A DNA stretch of 64,000 nucleotides, from positions 36,408,371 through 36,472,370 of the forward strand of contig OZ020515.1 of NCBI GenBank assembly GCA_963971425.1, written 5' to 3'. How positions within the stretch are numbered: the stretch's first letter is position 1; the number at the start of each line of letters is the position of its first letter. The position numbers and the translations under genes were made by a program. The notes beneath the pieces were generated by a model, which worked only from the letters and a program-made list of their open reading frames with translations, did not search any database and was not told the origin of the DNA. The stretch comes from Bryoerythrophyllum caledonicum (taxonomy: Eukaryota > Streptophyta > Bryopsida > Pottiales > Pottiaceae). Positions 34,987 to 46,550 of the stretch are shown here, piece by piece.

Positions 34987-36657
34987 TAGGTGCAAACAAG
35001 ACAGGAACTTGAGGTTCGACACACCACAGGAGCCAAGACAACACAGATCCTCCCCGACCTGACTAGACCTAGACACCAAGACCACAAGATTTGGACACAA
35101 GACGCCCAACAAGAAGGACCCACGCACACACACACAAGGCTGGTGCAAGAGACACAAACAACAGTGGGAGTATAGAGACATCCAACACAACCCGCCCCAG
35201 AAAACAGCCGAAGACACAGACCTCCCGAGCTTGAGATCCACCCCTCCAGGCACCGGAAGTGGACAGCCCTTGCTCCCCACAATCGAAACTGGATTGCCCA
35301 GCAGTGGACAGACCTCGCTCCTCGAAAGCAACGCTAGATTGCCCCAGCCTCCTGAACACGCCGATGGCTTGCACAAACTTGGATTAAAGTCCATCCCCAC
35401 AAGCACAGAAGGTGGACAACCCTCGCCCCATGAGTACACCACCCTCACAAGAACAGACGATGGATAGACCTCTTCCCCCAAGCACACTGCTCGCCTCCCT
35501 CAACCCGGATCAAGATCCAACCTAACCCTGGACAAACATCGCTCCTAGAACACAGTGTCGCTCCTCACCAAGGCTCAGGACCCTCAACATACAGATAGAT
35601 TCCCCCAAACCCCCGACATCAACATCGACCCTGGACAGCCCTCATTCCTTGAACACACTGTCGTTCCTCACCAAGGGCCAGGACCTTCAACACATAGACG
35701 GACTCTCCTAACCCCCCGACATCAACACCGACTAGGGACACAGCTCCACAGAGTTACTGCCAACCTGTGCCATCAAAACGGGACAGCCACTGCCCTCCCC
35801 GCTCCAAGCACCGCTCCTGACAAACAGCGCCACACAAGACGACCCAACGTACACAGGAGAGGACAACAACAAAACAAGACGTCCACAGGCACGATCACGA
35901 CTACTACAACCCCAAAGATAAGCTCACAACCCACATAACTCACTCACAATCTCAGAATGTGCAGATCGACTCAACTATACCACAACGGAGGAAGAACCAA
36001 AGCAAGAGATTAACCTCAGCCGAGGACACGGAACACAAGCACGAAGTCCTCCCCGAACACAAGACCTCCAAGAAACCAGCGAAGAGAAGCGCCGCCAAGG
36101 CACTTACAACATCAGGAAGGGAGACCAAGTTTGAGAGGAGCGCAAAGGAAAGCAAGTCGGGAACGAAGCGGAGAAGTGCGAGAGCCCAGACAGGCAAACA
36201 CAAGCTGTGGGCGAGGCCCAGGGAGGGAATCAGAACGAGAAGCGGACGAGCGAGAAGGGAACCTGTAGAAGAAGAGAGAGCAAGAAGAAGTGAAGCGGAC
36301 AAAGAACAGGATGTCAGGTTGAAGAAGAAGGCCAGAAGAGGAGCGAGTGCCAGAGCTCTCAAGAAGCCGAGCAGAGGAGCAAGGGTAGGAGACATGAGCA
36401 CGAGTGAGGAGGCGGCCCATCCAAGCACACAAAACAGGGAAGCGCGCCAGAAGAGTTTAAGGAGCGAACAGCTCCTCCAGAGAGTTCCCACCAAACCAAG
36501 CCTCCCACTACACTCAGCCGCCAGAAAAGAAGTGACTACTGCAGGTGAAGACCACCACAAGTCACCATCAGCCATCATCAACACCTCTCATTAAGCCCAT
36601 GTAAGTCCCCTCAAACCTTTCTTTCAAAAAAATTTATATTATAAGAGCTGCCTTGAA
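34987..36657 (+). other. GC-richer 5' region of the LINE, with ORF of doubtful status
   Basis: Base composition changes sharply from flanking DNA. It contains a ~104-bp tandem duplication at about 35527-35733. A 211-codon + strand frame (35959-36594) encodes a very basic, low-complexity protein rich in K, R, E and S, with no cysteine clusters and no domain. It lies 63 bp before ORF1 in the same direction and may be a 5' untranslated region or an extra N-terminal ORF of the LINE. Frames at 34885-35487 and 35952-36584 on the other strand look like shadows. Confidence 0.4.
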
Positions 36658-38320
36658 GTGAGTAGTAGGAGGAGCATCATGTTCAATGAGGAGATGGAAG
36701 TTGACAAGTTGGTTGTACAAAAAGTCACAGCCCCAAAAGAGAAAGGCTCCAGGCGAAATGAAGAAGAACCAGGGAGCATCAAGAAGAGCAAAAATGCCCA
36801 AGATGACATGGGAAAAAAAGGTATGGCACTCATCACCACCCCTGACATCAGTTGCTTCAAATTTTGGCTAGGTTTCCAAGTGATTGAAGACCTAGCTGTG
36901 GAAGAGAGATTGGATGAGCTCCTATACGAAGAAACAATCGAAGACATGGTGACCAGAGGGCTCAATGAGAATGAAGCCCGAGAAGTCAAGCAAACACGAA
37001 TGGCCTTCTCACACATCCCACAGATTCACTATCCACACTCGAGAGAGGCAGGTGGCCTAGGAGGGCAACACTACAACCTCACACAAGTGCCAACCAATTT
37101 TCTTGTGGATGAAGGTACGGGTTTAGCTTTAGATTTCCAAGTTGCTATCCATTTTGAACTACCCACTAAGCCCATTTTGCATGATGAAGTCAAAGAGATG
37201 GTTTCTAATTAACCGCCTCAAAGACATGGACATCCCTCTTGGTAAGAAGCTCATTGAACCCATTTCAATTCATTGCTTAAGCATTAAACAAGGAGGAGGG
37301 AAAAAAGGTGTTTGGTCAAGACTAATCAAACTAGACCTTGCTAAACCGGCGATTGATGGCCTACTCCTCCTCAAAGGGATTAGACCCTTCATTCTCAAAA
37401 TCGATGAGGTCAACGTGGTGGGAAAGGTATGTAAAACTAACCATAGCATTGCTCATCATTCTAGCTTATCAGTCAAAATTCAAAGTCCTTCCTTGCATAA
37501 CATTGCCGCTAATCACCTCTTTAAAGAGGTCCTTGAATCTAGCTTTAAACGTGGGCATGACTTTGAAGTGACTAGCATGCAAAAGGCAAAAGGAGATGGC
37601 TTTGCCTTCATCTTGACCACCACCCCGCAACAAGCCAAGAAAATCCAAGAGCTACAAGTAACCGCACGACAAGAAATCATGCAAACAAAGAAGCCCCTTG
37701 GAGCAACCCACATCACCAAAGAAATGAAGGCTAAGATAGACGCTCTCACCCTAACACTCTCCCACCTCCCTATACTTATGAATGTTATTGAGACCACTAA
37801 TGCTATCCATACAATTGTGGGAAACTCCAATGTTTGCTCTATTTGGTTTCACAAGGACAATGGAGTTTGCCATAATGGAAGTGCAAATGTGGTGTGTGCT
37901 AACCCAATCGTGTATAGAGCATTCGCGGGGAAAACCATTCCCATAGGTAGCCACTTCGTGGAGTTTGCTCCTCATAGAAGGAGCATCGATGGAATTGAGC
38001 CTCCCACCCAAGCCCAACTCATAGAGTTTGGCTTTGAAGACATCAACAAAGCCATCATTAACATGGTAGAGACCTTCAAACTTCACAACCCATCCCAAGC
38101 AATCACCAAGAAGGACCTAGTGGAGGCGTTTGAAGCAAACAAGAAGATTTTGAGGCAAGAAGTCAAAGAACAAGCGGAAGCAAAAGCCAAAGAACTCCAA
38201 GAAATCAAAGACCAAATGTTGAAGATCCAAGAATGTGTCCGTACCACCTTTGTAATGTTGCAAAACATCACGGGGTCCAAACCTCACACCTCAATTGAAG
38301 AAGACTTGTCAAAAATGTGA
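36658..38320 (+). pseudogene. LINE ORF1 (gag-like), frameshifted
   Basis: The first part (36658-37212) holds a basic leader (KEKGSRRNEEE) and DISCFKFWLGFQVIEDLAVE. The frame shifts near 37195-37210, and the second part (37142-38320 frame) continues with RLKDMDIPLGKKLIEPISIH, LLLLKGIRPFILKIDEVN, a central helical part and a C-terminal coiled coil (EVKEQAEAKAKELQEIKDQ) typical in position for LINE ORF1 proteins. The stop at 38318-38320 overlaps the start of the ORF2 frame (38317). No zinc knuckle is visible. Assigned as ORF1 by position before an ORF2 with 2A, endonuclease and reverse transcriptase parts; the domain itself is not recognised. Confidence 0.6.
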
Positions 38321-39330
38321 AGAAAGACAACCTCAAGGCCAAAGACTCAACACCTCACCCGTATTTTATAGAATACGACCGCAGTAGAATACATCTAGCC
38401 ACTACCCATACATACTATAAATCTATACTAATACTTGGTAGCACCTATGTAGTATTTTCCACCATATATACGGAGATTTATACATCAGTATACATGGTAG
38501 AATACATAAATACATACAAAGACATATACCCCACAAAACATACTATATACAATATACATATGGTATACATACACTGTATCAAATCAAAGAATAAAAATAA
38601 AAACAAAAACAAATACTATAACAAATATTGTGTACACAATACAAATACATGTACATGTACATGTACTATACAAAACAAAAATACTGACATTTGTACAAAT
38701 ACCTATACAAATATAAACATCAGTATAAATACCAAAATATATACTAATACAAACATTAAAACTTGTATAAACTCCAACACATACAATACTAACACCACAT
38801 ATAAAAATAATAATCTACATACCCCTTCATATACCAACATAAACCCACATAAATATACTCTCAAACATAACAATCACATACACACGGGGACCAATACAAA
38901 GAAAAAAATAATAATAATAATAACAATAATAACAACAAAAGATAAAAACAACCAAATACACATACATCTATACACCATCAAAAAAACAAATACAAATTCG
39001 CAAATAAACACATGGCCACGTAAAAAGTTAATAACAAATATAACTACACCCAATATAAAAATGAAAAACAAAGAATGCAATACCCTCGTACAAAATACAA
39101 ACACCCCCCTCCCCCCAAACCAAAAAAATCACAACAACATAAAAAAGATCCCTAAAAATATATACAAAACAATTACTCTAGAATATTACACCAAACATAT
39201 ACACCACATACTCCTACTGCTTCTAGAAGGAAAAATAGAAACCAATCCAGGATCCCTACCTACCATACTAAAAAAACACCTTGCTCCACACAAAACAAAT
39301 ACAAAAAATACATCATACCTAACACCATAA
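38317..39330 (+). pseudogene. LINE ORF2 N-terminal region with 2A-like motif, copy 1
   Basis: Extremely A-rich and strand-biased. The encoded protein is low complexity (N, T, I, Y and K) and contains ACATGT repeats at about 38645. Near its end is LLLLLEGKIETNPGS, a diverged 2A-like ribosome-skipping motif (consensus DxExNPGP), followed by LPTILKKHLAPHKTN, which parallels copy 2 (MLNISKRYLVPHQKN at 43722). The frame stops at 39328-39330. Similarity to copy 2 continues, with stops, to about 39545, where the CCGGAA element interrupts it. Confidence 0.6.
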
Positions 39331-40861
39331 AATCACAACAGATATATAGATACATTGTAGGATCCTCCACACCCTGCTTAAAAAACACACATACACTACA
39401 CCACATATACAACACAAAACATATAAACATTGCTCAACACATACAACAAAAAAATAAGCATCTTCCACCCCACGCTCTATATACAATAGTAGTCACTATT
39501 CACTCATACACAAACGAATATAATCATATCTGTCGTAGATTGCAGAGTCAGTAATTCTCCGGAATGCACTCAATCGTCACTAAGTGCTTCCAAAGTAAAC
39601 CACTCCGGTTTCGTTCCCACAGAGATCTAGTTATCCTTTCAAATTACCCCAAAATCACTAGTCTATTCACCACCTAGGTTAGTCAATCTAGCCAGTGATA
39701 GTCCGGATCCTTCCGGATTCCAAAACCCAAGCAAAACTATCCGAATCTAGTTTCCGGAAGGTTTCACAATTATTTCCGGAAACGGTTTCCGGAAACGTGG
39801 AGGGTAGTTTGATTTACCTCTGTTCCTCCTCAGAGCGGCTTCCGGAAGGTTTAAACGAGTGACCGGAAGACCACTGATCCTATTTTGTGTAAGTGGCCGG
39901 ATTCCCCACTGCCTTGTAACTTTAAGTGGCTAGACACCCACTGCCCCGGAGTTTATAGTGACTGGACAATCACTCTTCTTCTAATCTACTAACCTGTGAT
40001 AGGGTGTTGGTCCTAGACGTAACTCTCACGACATCCGGAAGGCCTTCCGGATGCGGTCACACAAAGGTACGGCCGGACTACAACGACGTTCCGGTAGTAA
40101 TTTTGTAGCCCTACGAAGATAGGGATATAGTTCTACTTGGGAGGACTCCTTCTAGACTCACATAGCAGGTTTTTCCTATCGTGGGGGTAAACTCCGGTTT
40201 TGGACCGGAATCCGGGTTCACACGGACTGTTCCGTGCCGTAGAGACTACCAGGAACACCTCTGCAATATATCTCTTCCCCTCCTGGTTCTTCCGGACTCT
40301 GAAGGTGACCAGGAACACCTCTGCAACCTCCTCCAGTTGTTCCGGACACTCCCCTGCTGAATATCCAAGTCGGTTCACTCCTTAGCACAACAACACATCC
40401 TTCTCTTCGAAGAAACTTGCACAAAACGTACTACCGCAACGGACCTTGAACCTCACACGTAAAATAACTCTCTTCACAAATACTAGGTAGCAAATCCAGA
40501 AAAGCTTTGAAATATATTCAACGTAGAGGAAAATAAACAAGGTGATGAGTTTCTACAACCCATCTACTAAGTACAAGAATCGTTCCTAAATTAAGGCTTA
40601 TCCTATCTGCAAGAAATCCGGAGGATCTTATCCCTAAAGTTAGGGATCTTATCCCGAGAAATCCGGAAAAGAGAATCTCAGATCCTATTTTCCCGGGTCC
40701 GGATTCCGGACATCCGAAAAGTACGCAAAATTCCGGGAAGGTTCCAAGTTTCCGGAAGGCTTAGTTTCCGGATTGAGTACCCGGGTGCAACTCTGGGCCC
40801 CATCGTTAATCGCTACCTAATTCCGGTCCCTAAGCTACTACTACTCCTAAATCTAACCTAC

Positions 40862-41110
40862 CTAAGGGGGTGATTCAACGTTCTTGAACCTTGGACTGGT
40901 ACGTCTCGTAGATGCCTTTGCCTTCGTCTTGCCGGCCCTTCTCCGCTGGGGAGTAGAAGATGCCGGAAGGTCTTGTGATCCGACTCCGGAAGTTGGAGGC
41001 TGTGATGCTGCCGGTGGAGGGGGTTCGGAGGTGGAATCCACCACAATGGTCTCCGGAGCTTCAGCAAAGCCTTGGAATTCGGCTCCGGGACTAGGAGGAT
41101 CCGTTGCCAA
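40862..41110 (-). pseudogene. C-terminal part of element protein, copy 2
   Basis: Encodes a P/S-rich stretch ending in a basic tail (RRRAGKTKAKASTRRTS), the counterpart of KKAKGKARVPVEISPSRRSG at the end of the copy 1 protein. It is out of frame with 41147-42445, whose frame ends in APTHPS, so a frameshift near 41140 separates the two. Confidence 0.5.
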
Positions 41111-41146
41111 ACGCCTAGCGAGTGGTGGAGTGGACTTCCGGCGACC

Positions 41147-42445
41147 TCATGAGGGATGAGTAGGTGCAGGCCGGATGGGAGAAGGTGTTTCGCCCTGACT
41201 TACCTCGGGTAGTAACTCCGTCCAGTGCTTTCCAGCACCGGGGCTTGGATTGCCGGGAGGACTGCCGGTCATGGGTGCAACAGGCTCCGCCGGAGTTGGG
41301 ATATTCGTCTGCTTCCCAGAAACCTCCGGGTGTACGCTTGAAGGTCCGGGTTCGTCCGGAGACGTCCGGATACGGACCCGAACTGCAATGTCCTCCGGTG
41401 CTTGAGTGCTCCGGTTCTCCGGTCCCTGAGTGGGCAGGTTGGCCACCAGTTCCTGCATCCGAGTCCATGTCTTCTCCATCTTCTTGCCGTGGTCGTGCAA
41501 GAATCGTATGATCTGGATCCGGTTCAGTCTTCCTTCCTTCTCTAGCTGATCTGTGAAGAGAAGACTCCGGTTGACCGTATCAACCGGAAAGGCTAAAGCG
41601 GCGCATACCTCCGTCAAGGCCTGTGCGGAAGCGTCTGCTCGATCTTCCGCTTCCTTCAGCTTCTTTCGAGACTCTGTCAACGCCGTAAACGTTTCGTCGC
41701 ACGTGGCAGCAAACTTGTCTCGACTCCGGATGATGGCAGCCTGCTGGATCTCTAAGGCTTGGAGCCGGAGTGTGTTCTTCTGTAGTTCTTGGATCGTTGT
41801 CGGTATCTCCACGACCCTCTCTACCTCCAGCTCCCGCCGGATGCCGTCCAAGACCTCTCGTAATCGTGCTTCGAATTGGCACACGATCGCCGCACGCCAT
41901 CCTGCATGCTGGATGAGCTCCAGTAGGTCGGGCCCGTCGAGTCCAACAAGGTGCGGGGGCTCCGCCGGAGGAATGCGACCTTCACGTAGTGCTGACCTGG
42001 GGTCTTGCGGAGGTTGCTCACCTGTTGGCTGAATCGATGTAGATGGTCCCGGTGTCGACTCCCGTGGTACAGATCTGCTCCGCTTCCGGTTTTGGGGAAC
42101 TATCTCGGGCAAGGAAGTCTCCGCGTCCTCCGGAACCTCGTTATCGTCTCCTGGTTCCGGACCTCCATAGTTCTGGATCTCCAGCAACAGCTCGTATGCG
42201 TCTTGCTCGTCCGGGGTAAACACATCGTGTTGTGCGTAGAGGTGAGTGAGGTACGAGGGAAGAGGGGTGCCAGCCCTCTTCGACTTCTGGAGTCCTTTAA
42301 CCATCCGGTTGATCATCTCGCTCATAAGCGAGGCCCAATCTACACTAAATTTCTCTCTCATAGAACCTAATATGGTGGTGGCCCATTTAGACACCACTCG
42401 TTTAGATTTCTCCGGGTGAAAGATCGGGTTCAAGAATCTTACCAC
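41147..42445 (-). CDS. Element-encoded gag-like/plant-transposon-like protein, main part, copy 2
   Basis: Homologue of 28478-30097: FLNPIFHPEKSKR, WATTILGSMREK, MINRMVKGLQKSKR, YGGPEPGDDNE acidic patch, KRSRS basic patch, then a long helical region with possible coiled coil and an S/T/P-rich tail. The upstream part of the protein lies at 42503-42850 and is joined through a stop and a 1-nt shift (TAA after DEFTR, then ADPKEGYSTDDLRRQDA in another frame). The helical N-terminal domain followed by an acidic linker resembles putative plant transposon proteins in pattern only. No nuclease, protease or polymerase motif. Confidence 0.6.
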   Translation of the reverse strand: MVRFLNPIFHPEKSKRVVSKWATTILGSMREKFSVDWASLMSEMINRMVKGLQKSKRAGTPLPSYLTHLYAQHDVFTPDEQDAYELLLEIQNYGGPEPGDDNEVPEDAETSLPEIVPQNRKRSRSVPRESTPGPSTSIQPTGEQPPQDPRSALREGRIPPAEPPHLVGLDGPDLLELIQHAGWRAAIVCQFEARLREVLDGIRRELEVERVVEIPTTIQELQKNTLRLQALEIQQAAIIRSRDKFAATCDETFTALTESRKKLKEAEDRADASAQALTEVCAALAFPVDTVNRSLLFTDQLEKEGRLNRIQIIRFLHDHGKKMEKTWTRMQELVANLPTQGPENRSTQAPEDIAVRVRIRTSPDEPGPSSVHPEVSGKQTNIPTPAEPVAPMTGSPPGNPSPGAGKHWTELLPEVSQGETPSPIRPAPTHPS

Positions 42446-42502
42446 AATTTGCGCGTCTTGACGCCGGAGGTCGTCGGTGCTGTAGCCTTCTTTGGGGTCG
42501 GC

Positions 42503-42850
42503 TTACCTTGTGAATTCGTCTCCAAGTATGTCTTCGCTCCGCTCCGCTGTCTTGATGGTTCCGCTGCTGAAGGAGTAGGTACGCTGCCACTCCGGAATAC
42601 CCCAAGTTTCGGGATGAGCTCGGATTGTGCCATCGTATTGGTTGTCCGGCGTCCCGAGCAGCTCCACCACCAGTTTCGGGTCCTTCGCACCCCACGCCAC
42701 GTCGAGAAGCCCTCGGCAGCCCATGTTGGTGAGGTAGTGTTCGAGGACGGCCTTCTCCTCCGGGTCCGTCGGTATGATCGGGACTACCCGTTGAACCGCC
42801 GGTTGCGTCGTCGTACCACGAGTAGTCCGGGAAGGTTCTCCTTCTGCCAT
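42503..42850 (-). pseudogene. N-terminal part of element protein, copy 2
   Basis: Starts MAEGEPSRTTRG and carries MGCRGLLDVAWG, ELLGTPDNQYDG and RAHPETWGIPEW, matching the copy 1 fragment at 30125-30537. Here the join HPETWGIPEW is in frame (in copy 1 it is frameshifted), but TAA follows DEFTR where copy 1 reads DEFGNPADPKDG. The lesions are thus independent in the two copies. Confidence 0.6.
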
Positions 42851-43120
42851 TTCTGTAGAGATTCCTCACAGTCTCTCCGGTACCACCTGCACGCACTGAC
42901 CTCGCCACACACTCTCTCTACTGGAAACACTTCCGTTCTAGGGGAATCAAGAAGATAAGACGCACGGGCGGAGGGAAAAGAGTAAGCCAAGAAGTGTGAG
43001 GAGTGAAACCTAACTTCTTGCTTTAATACCTTCGGCGGTGAACGGACGGCCATTACGGTCATAATAGCGGTTCCGGCTCCGGACCAATTCCGGATCCGGG
43101 TTCCCTCCGGCTCCGGTTTA

Positions 43121-43248
43121 CTTCCGGTTCCGGATGCTTCCGGTTCCGGATGCTTCCGGTTCCGGATGCTTCCGGTTCCGGATGCTTCCGGTTCCGGATG
43201 CTTCCGGTTCCGGATGCTTCCGGTTCCGGATGCTTCCGGTTCCGGATG
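43121..43248. repeat. 16-bp tandem repeat, about 8 copies
   Basis: Perfect or near-perfect copies of CTTCCGGTTCCGGATG. The unit is two CCGG-bearing half motifs, i.e. a local amplification of the element's dispersed TTCCGG motif, about 200 bp inside its right end. Confidence 0.9.
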
Positions 43249-43454
43249 TGAGCAATCTCTCCAGTTCCAAATCCCTTGGATTTATGGTAATTCCTAAATG
43301 GTTTTAAGGATCTTTGGTACCCCTAGGTTGTCTTATTTCTTATTTATCTATTCTATAGTTCAAACTTATGATTCTAACATTCTAACACTAATTTTTTTTG
43401 TTTTTGCCGGATTTTTAGGTTAACTTCCGGAACCTTGTGAGAACAGATTCCCAC

Positions 43455-43670
43455 TATATCCTAAACTCAAAAAATTTGGACACAACCACATGGATCAATA
43501 CACTCCTACAAATCCTACCTGAGTTACGAAACCAACTAGAAAGATACACTCACACTCAGCACCCCTCTATAAAACCACACGCAAACATACTCTTAAAAAA
43601 ACACAAAACAAAAAACCAATGCCACATACAAAAACAAAAAAGCATAAAACAAAATAAAAAACCCACCTAG
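43455..43670 (+). pseudogene. Continuation of LINE ORF2 N-terminal region, copy 1
   Basis: Encodes LNSKNLDTTTWINTLLQILP and ERYTHTQHPSIKPH, parallel to NTQNQNITQWANTLLYTLKN and ERHINIPHPYTT of copy 2 (44000-44110). It ends at TAG (43668-43670); the next codons in the same frame start the second 2A motif. So it is the interrupted tail of copy 1, or copies 1 and 2 are a tandem duplication of the ORF2 N-terminus. Confidence 0.6.
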
Positions 43671-46550
43671 TACAAAATACTAATACTAATTGGAGGGGAC
43701 ATAGAGACTAACCCTGGACCTATGCTGAACATATCAAAAAGATACCTCGTCCCACACCAAAAGAATGCCAAAATATATTTTATTCCAAATACCATTAAAC
43801 TACAACCCGAATATGAACACATCTCAAAAAATTTTGCCCCCCTCCTCAACACCACACATATATTACACCATCAAGATAATCACACATACCCACACATAGC
43901 CATATATATAAATCAAGATAACGAATATCCTCCATCCCACATTTTATACGTTCTAGTCACCACTATACACCCTAACATAAACCTCTGCAACCAATTCTTG
44001 AACACACAAAATCAAAACATAACTCAATGGGCCAATACACTCCTATACACACTAAAAAACCTACAAAATCCTCTCGAAAGACACATAAATATCCCACATC
44101 CCTACACAACATTTCTTGAAACAAATCTAAATGCCATAAACCACAACACATCAATAAATAAAGAACTATATGACTTTATACACAATCAAAATACACCTCC
44201 AACAAATGACACAATAAAACAAAAATTCCCCTACCTCCCTAATACAATCATAAATGCGTCACTAAAATGCCTAAACCCCCTCCTGGAGTACTCACATCCA
44301 CCCCCACCGCAGAACCCGATCCCACCACAAACCAGAACCCACAAACGAATAACAACAACACAAGCATAATAACATGGAACGCCTCATCCCTCCACACCGC
44401 GCTCCCAAACTTACAAAACATCATTTCACACACTAACACACCTCGGGCACTCATAGTCATACTAGAAACAAAAATATCGGCCACAAAATCCACAAAATAT
44501 ATACAAAGACTATTTCCTGACTACAAACTTATCTTCAATAATACACATACTCTAACACGTTGCATACAACAAAGAAGACCATACACACCAGGCCGAGGGG
44601 GCCTCCTCACTCTTATACACAAAAATTACGCCTTTCGAGGCAATGTCAAAAAAATACCTACCCCAATGGACATATCCCCATACATCCAAATTTTGGAAAT
44701 CTCCAATCATCCACTACAACCATGGCTAATCTACCACATATACATGCCATCCCACCCTGAAGACATCAGACTCATCGAGGACATTAAAACCAACATCACC
44801 ACCCATATTACCAGCAGCCCCAACCACAATCACATCTTATGTGGTCACTTTAATAGAGACGTTGCCCTCATAGGTAGATAAAACAAAAACCAACATATGC
44901 CACCACAAATAATAGACCTACACTGGAAACAATTTATAGAAAACCTAAACTTTAATTATATTCCCACAAACACTACATACTCTAGACAAGGAGGACACAA
45001 CTATAGCAACTCGAGCCTAATTGATGGATTCTACGTCCGAGCAAGTAACCAAACCACATTTACGTCCACTACAAATAACAACATCCATCTAAACTCCGAT
45101 CATTCACCCATACAACTTCACATCCCAAACAAACACATTTATAAACCGTACACCAACCAACACAAATAACGACCACATACGTATCCTCAACCCCATCCCA
45201 CAAAACAACATAGAATTATTCAACACAAAATTCTTCGAGGAAAATTCAATACGCATTGACTCCCTAATAGACAAACTAGAATCAAATAACAATCTCTCCC
45301 AAACGCAATGGCAAGTAGCCTGTCACAACCTTGATACTCTCATCAACAACATATCCAATTTAATTGAACAAACGTGCAAAGCCCAACCCATACCACAAAT
45401 GACAAATCAAACATCACAACAAGGTGGATATCTACCCCGAAAACTATCAAAAACATGGAAACAACACTTAACCACTTACCACACCATAAGAAAAACCATA
45501 AGAACCGTAAATAATAACCCCCAATGGAAAAACCACCCTATCCTCAACGAACTCCAAAACCTTCAACATACACAAATTCCCAATCCACCCCCCATACATA
45601 CACCGCATGATACATGGATAAAAAACATAGCACTAATTGCAAAAAATGCCAACATACAAGCCCGAAAAATAACTACCAAACACACCCAAGAGAATATTCA
45701 AAAAGCCATCTCCAAATACATACAACTATATGAAAGTAGCCCCAAAAAAATAAACAAAAGAGTATTCAAAACTATAGAGTCCCCACCATTAGATTGTATC
45801 ACTGACCAATATAACAATATACTAACTAGCCCAGAAGATATTGCAAACAAAATTTTTAACCAACAAACAAAAAACAAGACACCTATGGTAAAAACATGCA
45901 ACTATCAACCGGACCACCGCACTACATGCACATGTGTAGTACGACAATACCCATGGCACGACCAAGATGGATTCACACTGGAAAAAAGAGGGGACCCGGA
46001 AAACCCACTACACACATACTTTAATCAAGCTACATATGACACTTGCCTACGTATCCTAGGAAACAATAAAGCCCCCAGCCCGGACCGCATACCGAACTCC
46101 ATATTAAAAAATATGCCCCCAAAGTTCCACAAACTACTAAACCTCTTCTTCTCCCACTGTTATAAACAAAAACAAATCCCTACTTCATGGAAAACAAGTG
46201 CAACAATCCTACTATACAAAAAAGGAGATCCATCCATACTACCCAACCATAGACCCATTGCATTAGCCAATACCATCTATAAACTATTTACAAGCACACT
46301 CACATCAATACTATCATCATATGGCAAAAAACATAAAATACTACACGATAGCCAAGAGGGGTTCCGTGCAAAAAGAAGCACCGCTAGACAAATCCAAACA
46401 ATAATAGCCGCATTAGAAGATGCAAGATTTACAAACCAAGACATATTCATACTATATGTTGACTTCAAAAATGCCTTCGGCTCCATCGACCACGCTAGAC
46501 TTTTGGCCAGAATGACGGACCTTGGATACCCCACAGACGCCACCAACACC
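43671..46550 (+). pseudogene. LINE ORF2 copy 2: 2A, endonuclease and partial reverse transcriptase
   Basis: Starts with ILILIGGDIETNPGP (43677-43721), a complete 2A-like motif, then MLNISKRYL. An APE-type endonuclease follows (about 44360-45150) with ITWNASSL, ILETKIS, LCGHFNRD (usual GDFN altered), LIDGFYV and SDHSPI. Reverse transcriptase runs from about 45400 to 46540: NNKAPSPDRIPNSILK, YKKGDPSILPNHRPIALANT, SQEGFRAKRSTARQ and VDFKNAFGSIDH (motif A). It is cut before the YxDD box, where sequence changes at about 46545 to copy B flank. Lesions: a frameshift near 44300, TAA at 44879-44881, a frameshift near 45150. A 2A motif before APE endonuclease is known from CR1/L2-like and other animal LINEs; clade is not assigned here. 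Confidence 0.8.
43677..43721 (+). other. 2A-like ribosome-skipping motif
   Basis: Encodes ILILIGGDIETNPGP with the invariant D-x-E-x-N-P-G-P. The final proline is followed directly by ATG-CTG (MLNIS). If active, translation would skip the glycyl-prolyl bond and release the upstream protein. Confidence 0.75.

Larger units (their letters stand above)
39531..43454 (-). mobile_element. CCGGAA-rich mobile element, copy 2, nested in the LINE
   Basis: Same family as 27185-31061: shared left end (TCCGGAATGCACTC then AATCGTCACTAAGTGCTTCC), shared CACAGAGA-T/C region, shared GGCCCCATCGTTA(A/G)TCGCT block near 40795, homologous - strand gene, and right-end hairpin GTGAGAACAGATTCCCAC (43437-43454). The LINE reading is split by it: text matching ILYVLVTTIH... 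of copy 2 stops at about 39545 and resumes at about 43460 (LNSKNLDTTTWINTLL). A 16-bp tandem repeat of the CCGGAA motif occurs at 43121-43248. Confidence 0.75.

Noticed and set aside
35952..36584. 210-codon - strand hydrophobic frame
   Set aside because: Antisense shadow of the K/R/E-rich + strand frame; the L/S/A-rich composition follows from that.
38874..39104. Small membrane-protein-like - strand frame
   Set aside because: Antisense of A-rich LINE sequence; hydrophobic only because of T-rich codons.
42402..42958. Overlapping frames on both strands at the start of the CCGGAA gene
   Set aside because: Shadows of the - strand coding sequence at 42503-42850; no conservation in copy 1.
43121..43248. 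CRISPR-like array (also considered for the palindromes at 54328-54756)
   Set aside because: Units are contiguous without unique spacers, or palindromes are at irregular distances; context is eukaryotic.
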